Positions 16,949 to 25,595 of a DNA stretch of 64,000 nt are shown piece after piece; the first letter of the stretch is position 1, and the number at the start of each line of letters is the position of its first letter. A program made the position numbers and the translations under genes. The stretch comes from Deltaproteobacteria bacterium HGW-Deltaproteobacteria-12 (GTDB lineage: Bacteria > Desulfobacterota > Syntrophia > Syntrophales > Smithellaceae): contig PHBK01000014.1 in assembly GCA_002840565.1 (NCBI GenBank), positions 1 to 64,000 of the forward strand. Reading direction: 5' to 3'. The notes beneath the pieces are model-generated. The model ran no database searches and had not been told where the DNA came from. It saw only the letters and a list, made by a program, of their open reading frames with translations.

Positions 16949-17539
16949 ATGAATTATCAAGAATTTATGGCGAGAGACCATTTTGATTTTCCCGAGATTC
17001 TAGGCATGGCTTACGGGACGACAATATCTGACCCTCCGGTGCATTTTGATGCCCGGCTGCCGGCGCCTCCTTTTCTGATGGTGGACAGGGTGCTGAAGAT
17101 AGCAAGTGAAGGCAAAAAGGGGACAATTATTGCGGAACAGGATGTTCGTCTGGATGCCTGGTACTTTCAATGCCACATGCCCGGTGATCCGGTGCAGCCG
17201 GGATGCCTTTGCGTTGATGCTGTCTGGCAATTGTTAGGCTTCTATTGTCTTTGGCGCGGCGCCCTGGGATCGGGCCGGGCTCTCGGCTGCGGGGAAATAT
17301 CCTTTAACGGCCAAATCCGTCCTTACAACAAATGTGTTCGCTACGAAATCAGCATCCGGCGCTATTCGGAATTAAAAGATTCCGGGTCTTCGATAGTAAC
17401 CGGTGACGGCAGAATATTTGTTGATGATGAATTGATTGCCACGGTCCTGCAGGCAAAGACGGGAATCTTCAAAAATATTGCATATCAGGACTACCCGATC
17501 CGATCAAAAAACTCTGTCGGTGGAATAATGGAAAGATAG
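16949..17539 (+). CDS. fabA: FabA-type 3-hydroxyacyl-ACP dehydratase/isomerase
   Basis: 196 aa from the ATG at 16949; a TTG at 16925 is an alternative. The motif WYFQCHMPGDPVQPG places the catalytic His at residue 76, and CLCVDAVWQ the Asp at 90, the 14-residue spacing of E. coli FabA. APPFLMVDRV and GRALGCGEISFNGQ are also family marks. FabA dehydrates 3-hydroxyacyl-ACP and can shift the double bond to cis-3, which would seed an unsaturated chain. It is the first gene of a 13-kb co-directional fatty-acid/polyketide-like cluster. Confidence 0.88.
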   Translation: MNYQEFMARDHFDFPEILGMAYGTTISDPPVHFDARLPAPPFLMVDRVLKIASEGKKGTIIAEQDVRLDAWYFQCHMPGDPVQPGCLCVDAVWQLLGFYCLWRGALGSGRALGCGEISFNGQIRPYNKCVRYEISIRRYSELKDSGSSIVTGDGRIFVDDELIATVLQAKTGIFKNIAYQDYPIRSKNSVGGIMER

Positions 17540-17562
17540 CCAGTGAGGGGAGTCTATCGTTA

Positions 17563-18324
17563 ATGCAAATTCGTGTATTTCATAAAGGAACTTCGCTTTC
17601 TGTTTACCTGAAGCGGCTGCCTGCTTTTTTAAAAAGCTATCGGCAAATAAAAAGTCAGGCGAAACAAAGCGGGGCGGCTTTCCCTTTTGGCCGGTTGTAT
17701 CCCTGTCTGGAAGATGCGGAAAATGAAAGCGGTGTCGCCTCCGGTCATTATTTCCATCAGGATTTACTTGTTGCCGGTCGGGTATTTGCCAATAATCCGG
17801 TAAAGCATGTCGATATCGGGTCCAGAATCGACGGTTTTGTTGCTCATGTGGCTTCCTTCCGGGAAATAGAGGTTTTTGACATCCGGGAGCTTTCCAATAC
17901 CATTCCCAATATTAATTTCCGGCGCTTCGATCTGATTGACAGTAATTTCCGTTTGCGGGACTATTGCGATTCCCTTTCCTGTTTGCATGCGCTCGAGCAT
18001 TTCGGGTTGGGCCGGTATGGCGATGAAATAAATTACGACGGGCATCTTATCGGCTGGGAAAACATCTATAAAACTTTAAAAAAAGGCGGGAAGTTATATT
18101 TTTCCGTTCCCATCGGCCCGCAAAGAATAGAGTTCAATGCGCATCGAGTGTTTTCCGTAAAATATCTCCTGGATTTGATCGGCACCAGATATGAAGTTGA
18201 CTCTTTTTCATATGTTGATGATAAGGGTGATTTATGCAGCAATGTTGCTCTGGAAAAAAGCCGTATCGATAATAATTTCTCGTGCAATTACGGTTGCGGC
18301 ATTTTTGAGCTTTCTAAAAACTGA
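17563..18324 (+). CDS. DUF268-family protein, methyltransferase-like fold
   Basis: 253 aa. The segment KHVDIGSRIDGFVAHVASF and the later SCLHALEHFGLGRYGDEI are those of DUF268, a group resembling SAM-dependent methyltransferases (glycine-containing first strand, then LHALEHFGLG where class I enzymes have their motif after strand 4). Members often sit in glycan or secondary-metabolite clusters. GAGGGGAG lies upstream. It might methylate a cluster intermediate, but catalysis has not been shown for the family as far as I know. Confidence 0.75.
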   Translation: MQIRVFHKGTSLSVYLKRLPAFLKSYRQIKSQAKQSGAAFPFGRLYPCLEDAENESGVASGHYFHQDLLVAGRVFANNPVKHVDIGSRIDGFVAHVASFREIEVFDIRELSNTIPNINFRRFDLIDSNFRLRDYCDSLSCLHALEHFGLGRYGDEINYDGHLIGWENIYKTLKKGGKLYFSVPIGPQRIEFNAHRVFSVKYLLDLIGTRYEVDSFSYVDDKGDLCSNVALEKSRIDNNFSCNYGCGIFELSKN

Positions 18325-18337
18325 TTAGGGAATTATT

Positions 18338-18751
18338 TTGAGTATGCTAAAAAATATTGCTCATTATTTTGCCCGGAAAAGTTATTGCCGGAAGGCAATT
18401 GAAGAGCATGCCGATCTCAGTGCTTTTAGAGAAAGGCCGACTCTGCCGAGAGTTATTGGGTTGATTTTAATCGCATTCAGCTATGTGATCGGTTTGCCGG
18501 CGGTTGTGGCTTTGGGTGTAATTGCCGTCAAGCTGGATGAACCTTTGATTGGCATTATTGGCGGACCTCTGATATATGGCCTTTCAACTTTAATTTTTAT
18601 TATTGGCATTAAACTGGCCGGGAAACAATATCTTCTGGCGCTGAGCCGCTGGCTGGCGCGGATTATTTTGGAAAAAATACTGGGCGACGAGGTGAAGGCC
18701 CCGTGTACTTTCCCTCCGGATGGATCAGGAATTGAACAGCCGAAAAACTAA
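18338..18751 (+). CDS. Small membrane protein of unknown function
   Basis: 137 aa; the start may be TTG at 18338 or ATG at 18344. Two hydrophobic segments lie at about residues 37-63 and 71-90, with a cationic N-terminus (HYFARKSYCRKAIEE) and an amphipathic segment after the second helix. I do not recognise the family. It is 13 nt after the DUF268 gene and 41 nt before an ACP gene, so it is surely co-transcribed. It could anchor the pathway enzymes to the membrane; that is speculation. Confidence 0.65.
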   Translation: MSMLKNIAHYFARKSYCRKAIEEHADLSAFRERPTLPRVIGLILIAFSYVIGLPAVVALGVIAVKLDEPLIGIIGGPLIYGLSTLIFIIGIKLAGKQYLLALSRWLARIILEKILGDEVKAPCTFPPDGSGIEQPKN

Positions 18752-18792
18752 AATACACGAGCGCATAAGGTAGATAAAAGAAGAGGTGTTAA

Positions 18793-19065
18793 ATGAATCA
18801 ACTGGATGAGATGATAGCAGAACTGAAGCTGAAGATTATTGCGACACTGGGATTAATGGACATTAAACCTGAGGACATTAAAGATGACGGCCAATTAGTG
18901 GGTGGCGATATAGGTATTGACTCTATCGATGTGCTCGAACTGGTGATGATGATTGAGAAAGACTACGGCATCAAAATTGAGAGCAAAGAACTTGGCGCCA
19001 AAGTTTTTGCGTCAGTGCGGGCTTTATCCCTCTACATTTTAGAAAAAAGGCAACAGAAGGCTTAA
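18793..19065 (+). CDS. Acyl carrier protein 1
   Basis: 90 aa, acidic, with the phosphopantetheine site GIDSIDVLELVMMIE; the modified Ser is residue 44. The spacing of helices before and after is normal for type II ACPs. AAGAGGTG precedes the start. A second, different ACP is encoded 2.8 kb downstream. Two dedicated ACPs imply a pathway kept apart from general fatty-acid synthesis. Confidence 0.92.
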   Translation: MNQLDEMIAELKLKIIATLGLMDIKPEDIKDDGQLVGGDIGIDSIDVLELVMMIEKDYGIKIESKELGAKVFASVRALSLYILEKRQQKA

Positions 19066-19122
19066 GCGGGAGCTTGGGCAAGAATAAATTCCATATTGCT
19101 CTCTCCTGAGGATTGCCTCTCT

Positions 19123-20472
19123 ATGAAAATTCTGCTTGTATCGGCAAATACCTTGACGGTACCCTATACTGTTTATCCGCTGGGGCTTGATTATGTTGCC
19201 GGCGCTCTCGGCGCCGGCTATGATATAAAAATAGCGGACATGAACGAGTTTGCTTCGCCGGCCGGGCTGGGTTCCGCAGTTCGGGATTTTTCTCCCGATT
19301 TTGTCGGGGTCTCAATCCGCAATATCGACAACACAGATACAATCAACAGCCGCGACTTCCTTGCTGATTATAAAATAATAATACAGCAGATACGGGAAAA
19401 TTCCGCAGCCAGGATAATTCTGGGGGGCAGCGGTTTTACAATTTTTCCCCGGGAATTTATGCAGGAGCTCGATGCCGATTTTGGCATTGCCGGGGAAGGC
19501 GAAAGGTTGCCGGAGCTTTTGCAGGCACTGAACAGCAATGCCGATTGGCGGTCTTTGCCGGGAATCGTCACACAAGAAACAGCCCGGGTTGTTTATGAGC
19601 CGTGGAAAAATAAGATTCAGCGGCGCTTTGATCCGGAAAACTGCGCGACAAAATTTTATCTGGCTAACGGTGGAATGCTGAATCTCCAGACAAAGAGAGG
19701 CTGCCCCTACCGCTGCAGCTACTGCACTTATCCGCATATTGAAGGCAGTAAAATGCGGTTTTACCCGGCGGAAGAAATAGCCCGTGACGCCCGAAGGTTG
19801 CAGGATGCCGGAGCAAAATATATTTTTATAACCGATTCGGCGTTTAATGCCAGTTATGATCACAGCCTGGAAGTGGCGAAGGCATTTCTTCAAGCCGGTA
19901 TTTCGATACCCTGGGGAGGCTTTTTTGCGCCGACGAAACCGCCGGCCGATTACTTTAAAATGCTTGCCGATGCGGGCCTGAGCCATGTGGAATTCGGCAC
20001 TGAATCGCTATCCGATACGATGCTTCACAATCTGCAGAAACCTTTCGGCGTGCCTGAGGTTATAGAGGCGCATCGTCTGGCGCTGCAGGCCGGTTTATAT
20101 ATCGCCCATTATTTTCTCTTAGGCGGGCCCGGTGAAAACAGGCAAACCATCGGAGAAACACTGGATAATATCGAAAGTTTAAACAAGTCTGTTTTTTTCT
20201 TTTTTTGCGGCATTCGCATTTACCCGCATACAGCCCTCTATGACCTCGCTGTGCAGGAAGGTCAAATTCAAGCTTCACAAAACCTTTTGTCGCCGGTGTT
20301 TTACCGGTCGCCGCACATTTCAGACAGGGAAATTCTGCAAACGGTGGAAGAACATGCCGGCGGCCGCTTTAACTGGTTAGTCGGATCCGGTGAAAATAAG
20401 GCCACCAGGATTCTCCCGAGGCTTTATGAAAGGGGATTCAGTGGTCCCTTATGGGAGCACCTGATTTCCTGA
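19123..20472 (+). CDS. Radical SAM enzyme with N-terminal B12-binding-like domain
   Basis: 449 aa from the ATG at 19123; a TTG nine codons earlier is possible. Residues 1-140 have the cobalamin-binding fold pattern (KILLVSANTL, FVGVSIRN, IILGGSGFT, GIAGEGE) without the DxHxxG motif, as is common in this class. The radical SAM cluster is RGCPYRCSYC with Cys194, 198 and 201. Relatives perform methylations, cyclisations or ring contractions at unactivated carbon. In this cluster it is a candidate for C-methylation or ring formation on the acyl chain. Confidence 0.88.
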   Translation: MKILLVSANTLTVPYTVYPLGLDYVAGALGAGYDIKIADMNEFASPAGLGSAVRDFSPDFVGVSIRNIDNTDTINSRDFLADYKIIIQQIRENSAARIILGGSGFTIFPREFMQELDADFGIAGEGERLPELLQALNSNADWRSLPGIVTQETARVVYEPWKNKIQRRFDPENCATKFYLANGGMLNLQTKRGCPYRCSYCTYPHIEGSKMRFYPAEEIARDARRLQDAGAKYIFITDSAFNASYDHSLEVAKAFLQAGISIPWGGFFAPTKPPADYFKMLADAGLSHVEFGTESLSDTMLHNLQKPFGVPEVIEAHRLALQAGLYIAHYFLLGGPGENRQTIGETLDNIESLNKSVFFFFCGIRIYPHTALYDLAVQEGQIQASQNLLSPVFYRSPHISDREILQTVEEHAGGRFNWLVGSGENKATRILPRLYERGFSGPLWEHLIS

Positions 20473-20521
20473 AAGCAATTTCCCGGGTATGCTGATTATT
20501 TAATTTTTTACAGGATTATTA

Positions 20522-21325
20522 ATGAAGATAGGGAAAAAAGTCATTTCTCCGGCGGAGCTTGCCGGAATAATTATTCTGGCAGCAGCGGTATTGTCTTTTT
20601 TTATCGATCCGCTGCTTTCGATCGCCCTTGCTTTTCTTTATATTATTCTGTGTTTTACTGCTTCTTTTTTCCCGGAAACAAATTTTCTGGGTCCGGTGAT
20701 CAGCCGCGGCAAAACAGGCAGTAAAATGGTAGCTCTTACCTTTGACGATGGTCCAACACAGCCGGTTACAGGACAAATTCTCGATATTCTTGATAAATAT
20801 TCGGCACCGGCAACTTTTTTTGTCACCGGCGTTAATGCCGCCCGCCTGCCGGCTATGGTTGTAGAGATAATTGCCCGCGGTCATTCTATCGGCAATCATT
20901 CTTTTACTCATAATCCTTTGCTGATGCTTCAAGGTTCCCGGGTGATTTACCAGGAAATTTTCAAGGCTCGGGAAATATTGCAGAAAATAGGAGTTCATAC
21001 CCTTGCTTTCCGCCCGCCGGTGGGAATAGTCAATCCCCAGTTGTTTCCGCTGCTGGAAAAATTAAATATGTATTGTCTTAACTTCAGTTGCCGCGCATTT
21101 GATGCCGGGAACCGCCGGGTAAAAGGCATCAGCCGGAAAATTCTGCAAAAAGTAACAGCCGACGACATCATTTTGCTGCACGATGTGCCGCCCAGACGGG
21201 AAGAAGACCGGGAAATTCTGTTAAAAGAGATAGATAATCTATTATCCGGGCTTAAAAACAAGGGGCTGAAAGTTGTGCCGCTTGCCCTTTTAATCGGCAA
21301 ATCAATAATGATTGAAAGGGATTAA
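20522..21325 (+). CDS. NodB-type polysaccharide deacetylase family protein
   Basis: 267 aa with one or two N-terminal membrane segments (about residues 12-50) and a NodB domain. The metal and catalytic residues are ALTFDDGP (Asp75, Asp76) and HSIGNHSFTH (His126, His130); the later FRPPVG and LLHDVPP motifs are also present, so the active site appears complete. The family removes N- or O-acetyl groups from sugars. Its place among ACP, ketosynthase and dehydratase genes is odd: it may deacylate a head group or release a product. Confidence 0.87.
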   Translation: MKIGKKVISPAELAGIIILAAAVLSFFIDPLLSIALAFLYIILCFTASFFPETNFLGPVISRGKTGSKMVALTFDDGPTQPVTGQILDILDKYSAPATFFVTGVNAARLPAMVVEIIARGHSIGNHSFTHNPLLMLQGSRVIYQEIFKAREILQKIGVHTLAFRPPVGIVNPQLFPLLEKLNMYCLNFSCRAFDAGNRRVKGISRKILQKVTADDIILLHDVPPRREEDREILLKEIDNLLSGLKNKGLKVVPLALLIGKSIMIERD

Positions 21326-21441
21326 GAGTTATAAAAGAGATGATACCTTCATTGAACTGATAAAAAAATTTTGATTGAAAAAACAAACGGTGATATGCAA
21401 CAAAATATAGTAGCTTAACACCAGGGACATAAGGATAATTT

Positions 21442-21810
21442 GTGGAAGATCGCTGGCAGTTGCTCCGAGAGGTTAAGGCAAAAGAGCAAAACAGGATCGA
21501 GGTGGAAGCATTTGTGCCGCCGAATTCTCCGTGGTTTTCCGGGCACTTCCCCGGGGCACCCATTTTGCCGGGCATTGCTCTGATTCATCTGGTCTGGCAG
21601 GCTATTAGCCGGGAAGCCGGAGAAAGAGGGGAAGAACTTCGGCTGCATACTTTGAAAAGAGTGCGCTTTTCTCAGCCGGTGCGGCCCGGAGAAGCCTTTT
21701 CGGCAATTATAACCGGTGGCGAACCGGGGAATGAAGCTGTATATTCGTTTAAAGTGGTCAGCGGAGAAAATGTTATCTGCAGCGGATTGATTGCTGCCGT
21801 AAAGAAATAA
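21442..21810 (+). CDS. FabZ/ApeI-like hotdog dehydratase with altered catalytic position
   Basis: 122 aa, GTG start with AAGGA upstream. The hotdog motif is WFSGHFPGAPILPG with His35 at the FabZ catalytic position. Fourteen residues later, where FabZ has Glu, this protein has His49 (ALIHLVWQA). It may be a 3-hydroxyacyl-ACP dehydratase of the aryl-polyene ApeI kind, or a binding or isomerase variant. It is one of four hotdog-fold products in the cluster and lies 27 nt before the second ACP. Confidence 0.8.
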   Translation: MEDRWQLLREVKAKEQNRIEVEAFVPPNSPWFSGHFPGAPILPGIALIHLVWQAISREAGERGEELRLHTLKRVRFSQPVRPGEAFSAIITGGEPGNEAVYSFKVVSGENVICSGLIAAVKK

Positions 21811-21837
21811 GATTAATATGGTACGAAGGAGGTAATG

Positions 21838-22110
21838 ATGCCTGTGAGTAAAGATTTAAAAGGCATTATCAGGCACGTCGCCGAAATAATTATTGAAGAA
21901 CTCAAACTGGAAGATGTAACTGCCGACACATTCAGCGCGGAGATGGATCTGATCGATGAGCTGGGTATTGACAGCATGGATTTGGCAACTATCGCTTTAG
22001 TTTTGCAGGATGAATACAAAATCGTGATCGATGAAGATGACTATCCCAAGCTGAAGACGGTCAGGCTGATTGCCGAATATATTGAGGGAAAGCTCTCTGC
22101 AGAGGGTTGA
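21838..22110 (+). CDS. Acyl carrier protein 2
   Basis: 90 aa from the second of two adjacent ATGs, chosen because AAGGAGG is five bases from it and only two from the first. The carrier motif is LGIDSMDLATIALVL with Ser46 as the attachment site. It differs strongly from ACP 1 and is more like the ACPs of aryl-polyene and similar type II systems. Its end overlaps a possible TTG start of the next gene. Confidence 0.92.
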   Translation: MPVSKDLKGIIRHVAEIIIEELKLEDVTADTFSAEMDLIDELGIDSMDLATIALVLQDEYKIVIDEDDYPKLKTVRLIAEYIEGKLSAEG

Positions 22111-22127
22111 TCAATAGAAATTTGTCT

Positions 22128-23225
22128 ATGATGTTTAACAAGAAAACAGACTTGGAACCGATAAAGCCGAAATTTTCTGATTTGTTGGCCGTGCCGGAGG
22201 TGAAGGAGCGCTGGGAAAAAGTCCGGAAATTTTTTTTCCTGCGTGAATCCACTTATGATATGAGCAACAGGTGCAATCTGCGCTGTGACGGCTGCTATTA
22301 TTATGAAGGCGAAAAACAATTTGCCGCAGAGAATGGCGACGCCGGGGAATGGCGCAAGCTGATGCAGGCCGAGGCGGCACGCGGAATTACTTATGTCGTG
22401 CTGGCCGGGGCCGAACCATCACTGGTGCCGGAGTTGTTGGATGTCTGTTATTCGGAAATGCCCCTGGGCAGCATTGCCACCAATGGTTTTAAAAAGATAC
22501 CCGAATCCATAGGTTATAAAATCCACATATCTGTCTGGGGCAATGATGAAACCAGCCTGCGCGTCCGCAAAGCCGGAAATCTGCTGCAAAAACAAATCGA
22601 GAATTACAAAAATGATCCGCGGGCGGTTTTTGTTTATACTTTTACTCGGGAAAACATCGAGGAAGTATATCAGGTAGCCCGCAATCTGGCTGATGAAAAC
22701 TGCCAATTGACGTTTAACGTTTTTTCATCGCCGGTTGGCTATAACGGTCCGTTGCGCCATACGGAAAAATCACTGCAGCAAACGAGGCAGGCCATGATTG
22801 ATCTCGTCAATCAGTTTCCGCGAAATGTCCTCTATTCCGTTTATAATGCTGTGGCGCATACGCATAAGTATGGTTTGCACGACCTTTACGCCTGTTCTTA
22901 TCCCCGCTGCAATCGTTCCGAGGATATTGGCCTGGGGCGGTCATTCCGCCAATATCGGACTGATTTGAGCTGGGACAGATCTGTCGCCTGCTGCGTGCCG
23001 GATACGGACTGCGCCGATTGCCGGCATTATGCGGCAGGATCGGCGGTTGTCACCGCGAGACTCTATCGCCATGTAAACAGCCTGGCCACTTTTCAATCCT
23101 GGCTGGATTATGTGGATACATATCTGGCGGTTTGGGTGATGGGCTATGAAAAAGGGAAAAATCTCTGCGGGGAACTCGTCAGCCCGCCGCCATCAGCAGG
23201 TCCCAGCAATGGAGAGCAAAGATAA
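22128..23225 (+). CDS. Radical SAM enzyme A (twin of the next gene)
   Basis: 365 aa from the ATG at 22128; a TTG at 22107 overlapping the ACP gene is possible, and no start has a convincing ribosome binding site. The radical SAM cluster is NRCNLRCDGC (Cys49, 53, 56) and the GGE-type SAM motif appears as AGAEPS. Near the C-terminus, ACCVPDTDCADC resembles an auxiliary Fe-S cluster site and is matched in the following protein. The substrate is unknown. The position between ACP and ketosynthases suggests chemistry on an ACP-bound chain. Confidence 0.85.
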   Translation: MMFNKKTDLEPIKPKFSDLLAVPEVKERWEKVRKFFFLRESTYDMSNRCNLRCDGCYYYEGEKQFAAENGDAGEWRKLMQAEAARGITYVVLAGAEPSLVPELLDVCYSEMPLGSIATNGFKKIPESIGYKIHISVWGNDETSLRVRKAGNLLQKQIENYKNDPRAVFVYTFTRENIEEVYQVARNLADENCQLTFNVFSSPVGYNGPLRHTEKSLQQTRQAMIDLVNQFPRNVLYSVYNAVAHTHKYGLHDLYACSYPRCNRSEDIGLGRSFRQYRTDLSWDRSVACCVPDTDCADCRHYAAGSAVVTARLYRHVNSLATFQSWLDYVDTYLAVWVMGYEKGKNLCGELVSPPPSAGPSNGEQR

Positions 23226-23253
23226 ATAGCATAGACAAGGGTTGATAATAATT

Positions 23254-24252
23254 ATGAGGACGATCAGCTCACTGCTGGATAAAGAATGGCATGCGCGCTA
23301 TAAAAGCATCGCCAATCTTCATATTCGCAGTTCCATATACGATGTCACCAATAGATGCAATTTGCGTTGCAAGGGATGCTTTTTCTTTTCTTCCGGGGAG
23401 CATGAGGCCGCCCGTGAAGAAATGGATATAAAAAAATGGGAAAATTTTATTGACCGGGAAAAGGCGCGCGGGGTCAATCTGGCTATTTTAATCGGCGGTG
23501 AGCCGACTCTTTGCATGGACAGGGTTGAAGCATTTTACAAGCGGCTGCCCACTTATTGCGCCACTAACGGGCTCATTAAAGTTGATCGGGCAAAATTCCC
23601 CGATATGATGGTCGGCATTTCTTTGTGGGGCGGCGGCGAGGATGAAAAAATTCTCCGCGGCCGCGATACTTTTGCCATTTCCAGCGCCAATTATGCCGGA
23701 GACCCATATACTTATTATCTTTATACGATAACACCCAAACAGGTAGGAAAAGTAGAGGCGGTGATCAGAAAAATTGCGGATGTCGGATTAAAAGTGCATC
23801 TGCAACTCTTATCGAACGATGAAGGTGTGGACGGTTTTTCCTGGCAGGAAAGCGAACTTGCAGATTTGCGGCGGGAAATGGATGAATTACTGGATAAATA
23901 TCCGCAGACGATAATTTCCAGTAAATATTATCATGAAGTACTTACCTCAGGACAGTTGATGGGACGCAAATTCGGCTGGCAGGAATGTCCTTCCGTAACG
24001 GAGGCGTTAGACAATAGAAAACCGCAGCCGCGCAGCCTGATCCATTTCACCCGCTGGGCATCCGATTTAAAAACCGTCCATCGCTGCTGCACCTCGGCGA
24101 CACGGGACTGCTCCACCTGCAAGGACGGTGCCGCCCACATGAGCTGGATTATGGTCAACAAGCAGGCACATATCCGTACAACGAGAGATTTGCAGAACTG
24201 GATCGAAGTTTATGAGATGTTTGCTAAGCTGTATAGGTTTATTCCCTGGTAG
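23254..24252 (+). CDS. Radical SAM enzyme B (twin of the previous gene)
   Basis: 332 aa from the ATG at 23254. It has NRCNLRCKGC (Cys35, 39, 42), a canonical GGEPT motif and a C-terminal RCCTSATRDCSTC that mirrors radical SAM A. The two proteins share the order of motifs and many flanking residues (YDxxNRCNLRC, ATNG, ISxWG), so they arose by duplication and may form a heterodimer or act in series. The family's reaction is not known to me. Confidence 0.85.
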   Translation: MRTISSLLDKEWHARYKSIANLHIRSSIYDVTNRCNLRCKGCFFFSSGEHEAAREEMDIKKWENFIDREKARGVNLAILIGGEPTLCMDRVEAFYKRLPTYCATNGLIKVDRAKFPDMMVGISLWGGGEDEKILRGRDTFAISSANYAGDPYTYYLYTITPKQVGKVEAVIRKIADVGLKVHLQLLSNDEGVDGFSWQESELADLRREMDELLDKYPQTIISSKYYHEVLTSGQLMGRKFGWQECPSVTEALDNRKPQPRSLIHFTRWASDLKTVHRCCTSATRDCSTCKDGAAHMSWIMVNKQAHIRTTRDLQNWIEVYEMFAKLYRFIPW

Positions 24253-24280
24253 TAAAAAGACACCTTTCCGTATTATTTTT

Positions 24281-24316
24281 ATCCCCGGTTGTTTAAGGCA
24301 GGGGATATTGTTTTTT
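24281..24316 (+). terminator. Weak hairpin with T-run before the ketosynthase genes
   Basis: ATCCCC at 24281-24286 pairs with GGGGAT at 24301-24306, followed by ATTGTTTTTT. The stem is only 6 bp with a 14-nt loop, so termination would be partial: an attenuator between the radical SAM genes and the ketosynthase genes, if real. Confidence 0.35.
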
Positions 24317-24326
24317 CGGGGTGCTC

Positions 24327-25577
24327 ATGGCTTTTAAAAAAGCGGTTATTTTAGGTTACGACGCCGTATCCTCTTTGGGCACCGATCTGGAAACCCAATG
24401 GCGGCGGGCGGTGCAGGGAGAATGCGGTATTGCGGCGCTTACCAGATTTCCGCTGGGCGCCGATTTTCCGGTGCGCGTTGCGGGTGAAGTTGCCGAAATT
24501 GATGTGCGTCCCTATTCTTTTTTGCAGCCCCGGGAGATGGCGCATTGGACCTCGCCTGTTTTCAAATATGCCCTGCTGGTTGTGCACCGTGCCCTGATCC
24601 AAAGCAAAATTACAGTTACACCGCAACTGGCTCCCCGTGTTGCCATAACTTTCAGCTCTGCCGTGGGCGGTCTGGATGCGGTATTGCATGCCGACAGGCT
24701 GATGAGAACGGAAGGCAAATTGCCCCATCCCTTTTCTAATCCGAATTCCTGCATCAATATGGTCGGCGGCAAGGTTTCCATCCTTACGGGAGCTACGGGG
24801 CCGATTTGTTCGACAATTACCGCCTGTGCCACCGGTGTAACTTCACTGATCATCGGCGAGATGATTCTGCAGAAGGGGCTGGCGGATGTGGTTATTGCCG
24901 GCGCGGTTGATTTTCCCCTGGTGGAGCCCATTGTCGCCGGGTTTGCCACGATGAACGGCGCCTACCGGCCCAAGGAGGGACAGCCTGCAGAATTGCCGCA
25001 GAAGACCAGCCGGCCTTTCTCTCTAAACAGAAGAGGCTTTGTCGTTTCCGAAGGAGCAGGCTGTATTATTCTGGCTTCCGCCGACTTTGCCGGGGCCCAC
25101 GGTTTAAATGCTCCCTTCGAATTGAGCGGAGCGGCAATGACCTCTGATGCCAGTCATTTTGTTTCGCCCAATTTGTCGACGGTGCAGCGCTGTGTGGAAG
25201 AAACCATTTCTTCTGCCGGTTTACGGCCTGAAGACATCGATGCCGTCAATGCTCACGCGACATCGACCAGAGTGGGCGACAAAGTGGAAGCCGATGCGCT
25301 GCACAATGTTTTTGGGCAAAAAATGCCGCCGGTTTCGGCAAACAAATCGCAGTTGGGCCATGCGATGGGCGCCTCGAGCGCCATTGAAACAATTCTGGCG
25401 CTGGAGGGAATGGCCAGGGATACACTGCTGCCGACAATTAATTATTCGCCTGATCCCGCCATTGAGATTGATTGTGTTGCGGAAGGAGCCAGAAAAGTGC
25501 AGCAGGAATTCGTGCTGAAAAATGCTTTTGGCTTTGGCGGATGCAATTCTTGTGTTATATTAAAACGAATTTCCTGA
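24327..25577 (+). CDS. FabF-type beta-ketoacyl synthase A
   Basis: 416 aa from the ATG at 24327, with GGGGTG upstream. The catalytic triad is visible: Cys167 in ITACATGVTS, His in NAHATSTRVGD and His in KSQLGHAMGAS. GFGGCNSC closes the fold. It is therefore a functional condensing enzyme of the FabF/KS class. It differs considerably from the adjacent ketosynthase B, so the two may be a KS/chain-length-factor-like pair, though both keep the active-site Cys, or they act on different chain lengths. Confidence 0.92.
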   Translation: MAFKKAVILGYDAVSSLGTDLETQWRRAVQGECGIAALTRFPLGADFPVRVAGEVAEIDVRPYSFLQPREMAHWTSPVFKYALLVVHRALIQSKITVTPQLAPRVAITFSSAVGGLDAVLHADRLMRTEGKLPHPFSNPNSCINMVGGKVSILTGATGPICSTITACATGVTSLIIGEMILQKGLADVVIAGAVDFPLVEPIVAGFATMNGAYRPKEGQPAELPQKTSRPFSLNRRGFVVSEGAGCIILASADFAGAHGLNAPFELSGAAMTSDASHFVSPNLSTVQRCVEETISSAGLRPEDIDAVNAHATSTRVGDKVEADALHNVFGQKMPPVSANKSQLGHAMGASSAIETILALEGMARDTLLPTINYSPDPAIEIDCVAEGARKVQQEFVLKNAFGFGGCNSCVILKRIS

Positions 25578-25595
25578 AAGACAACCGGCTGGTTT

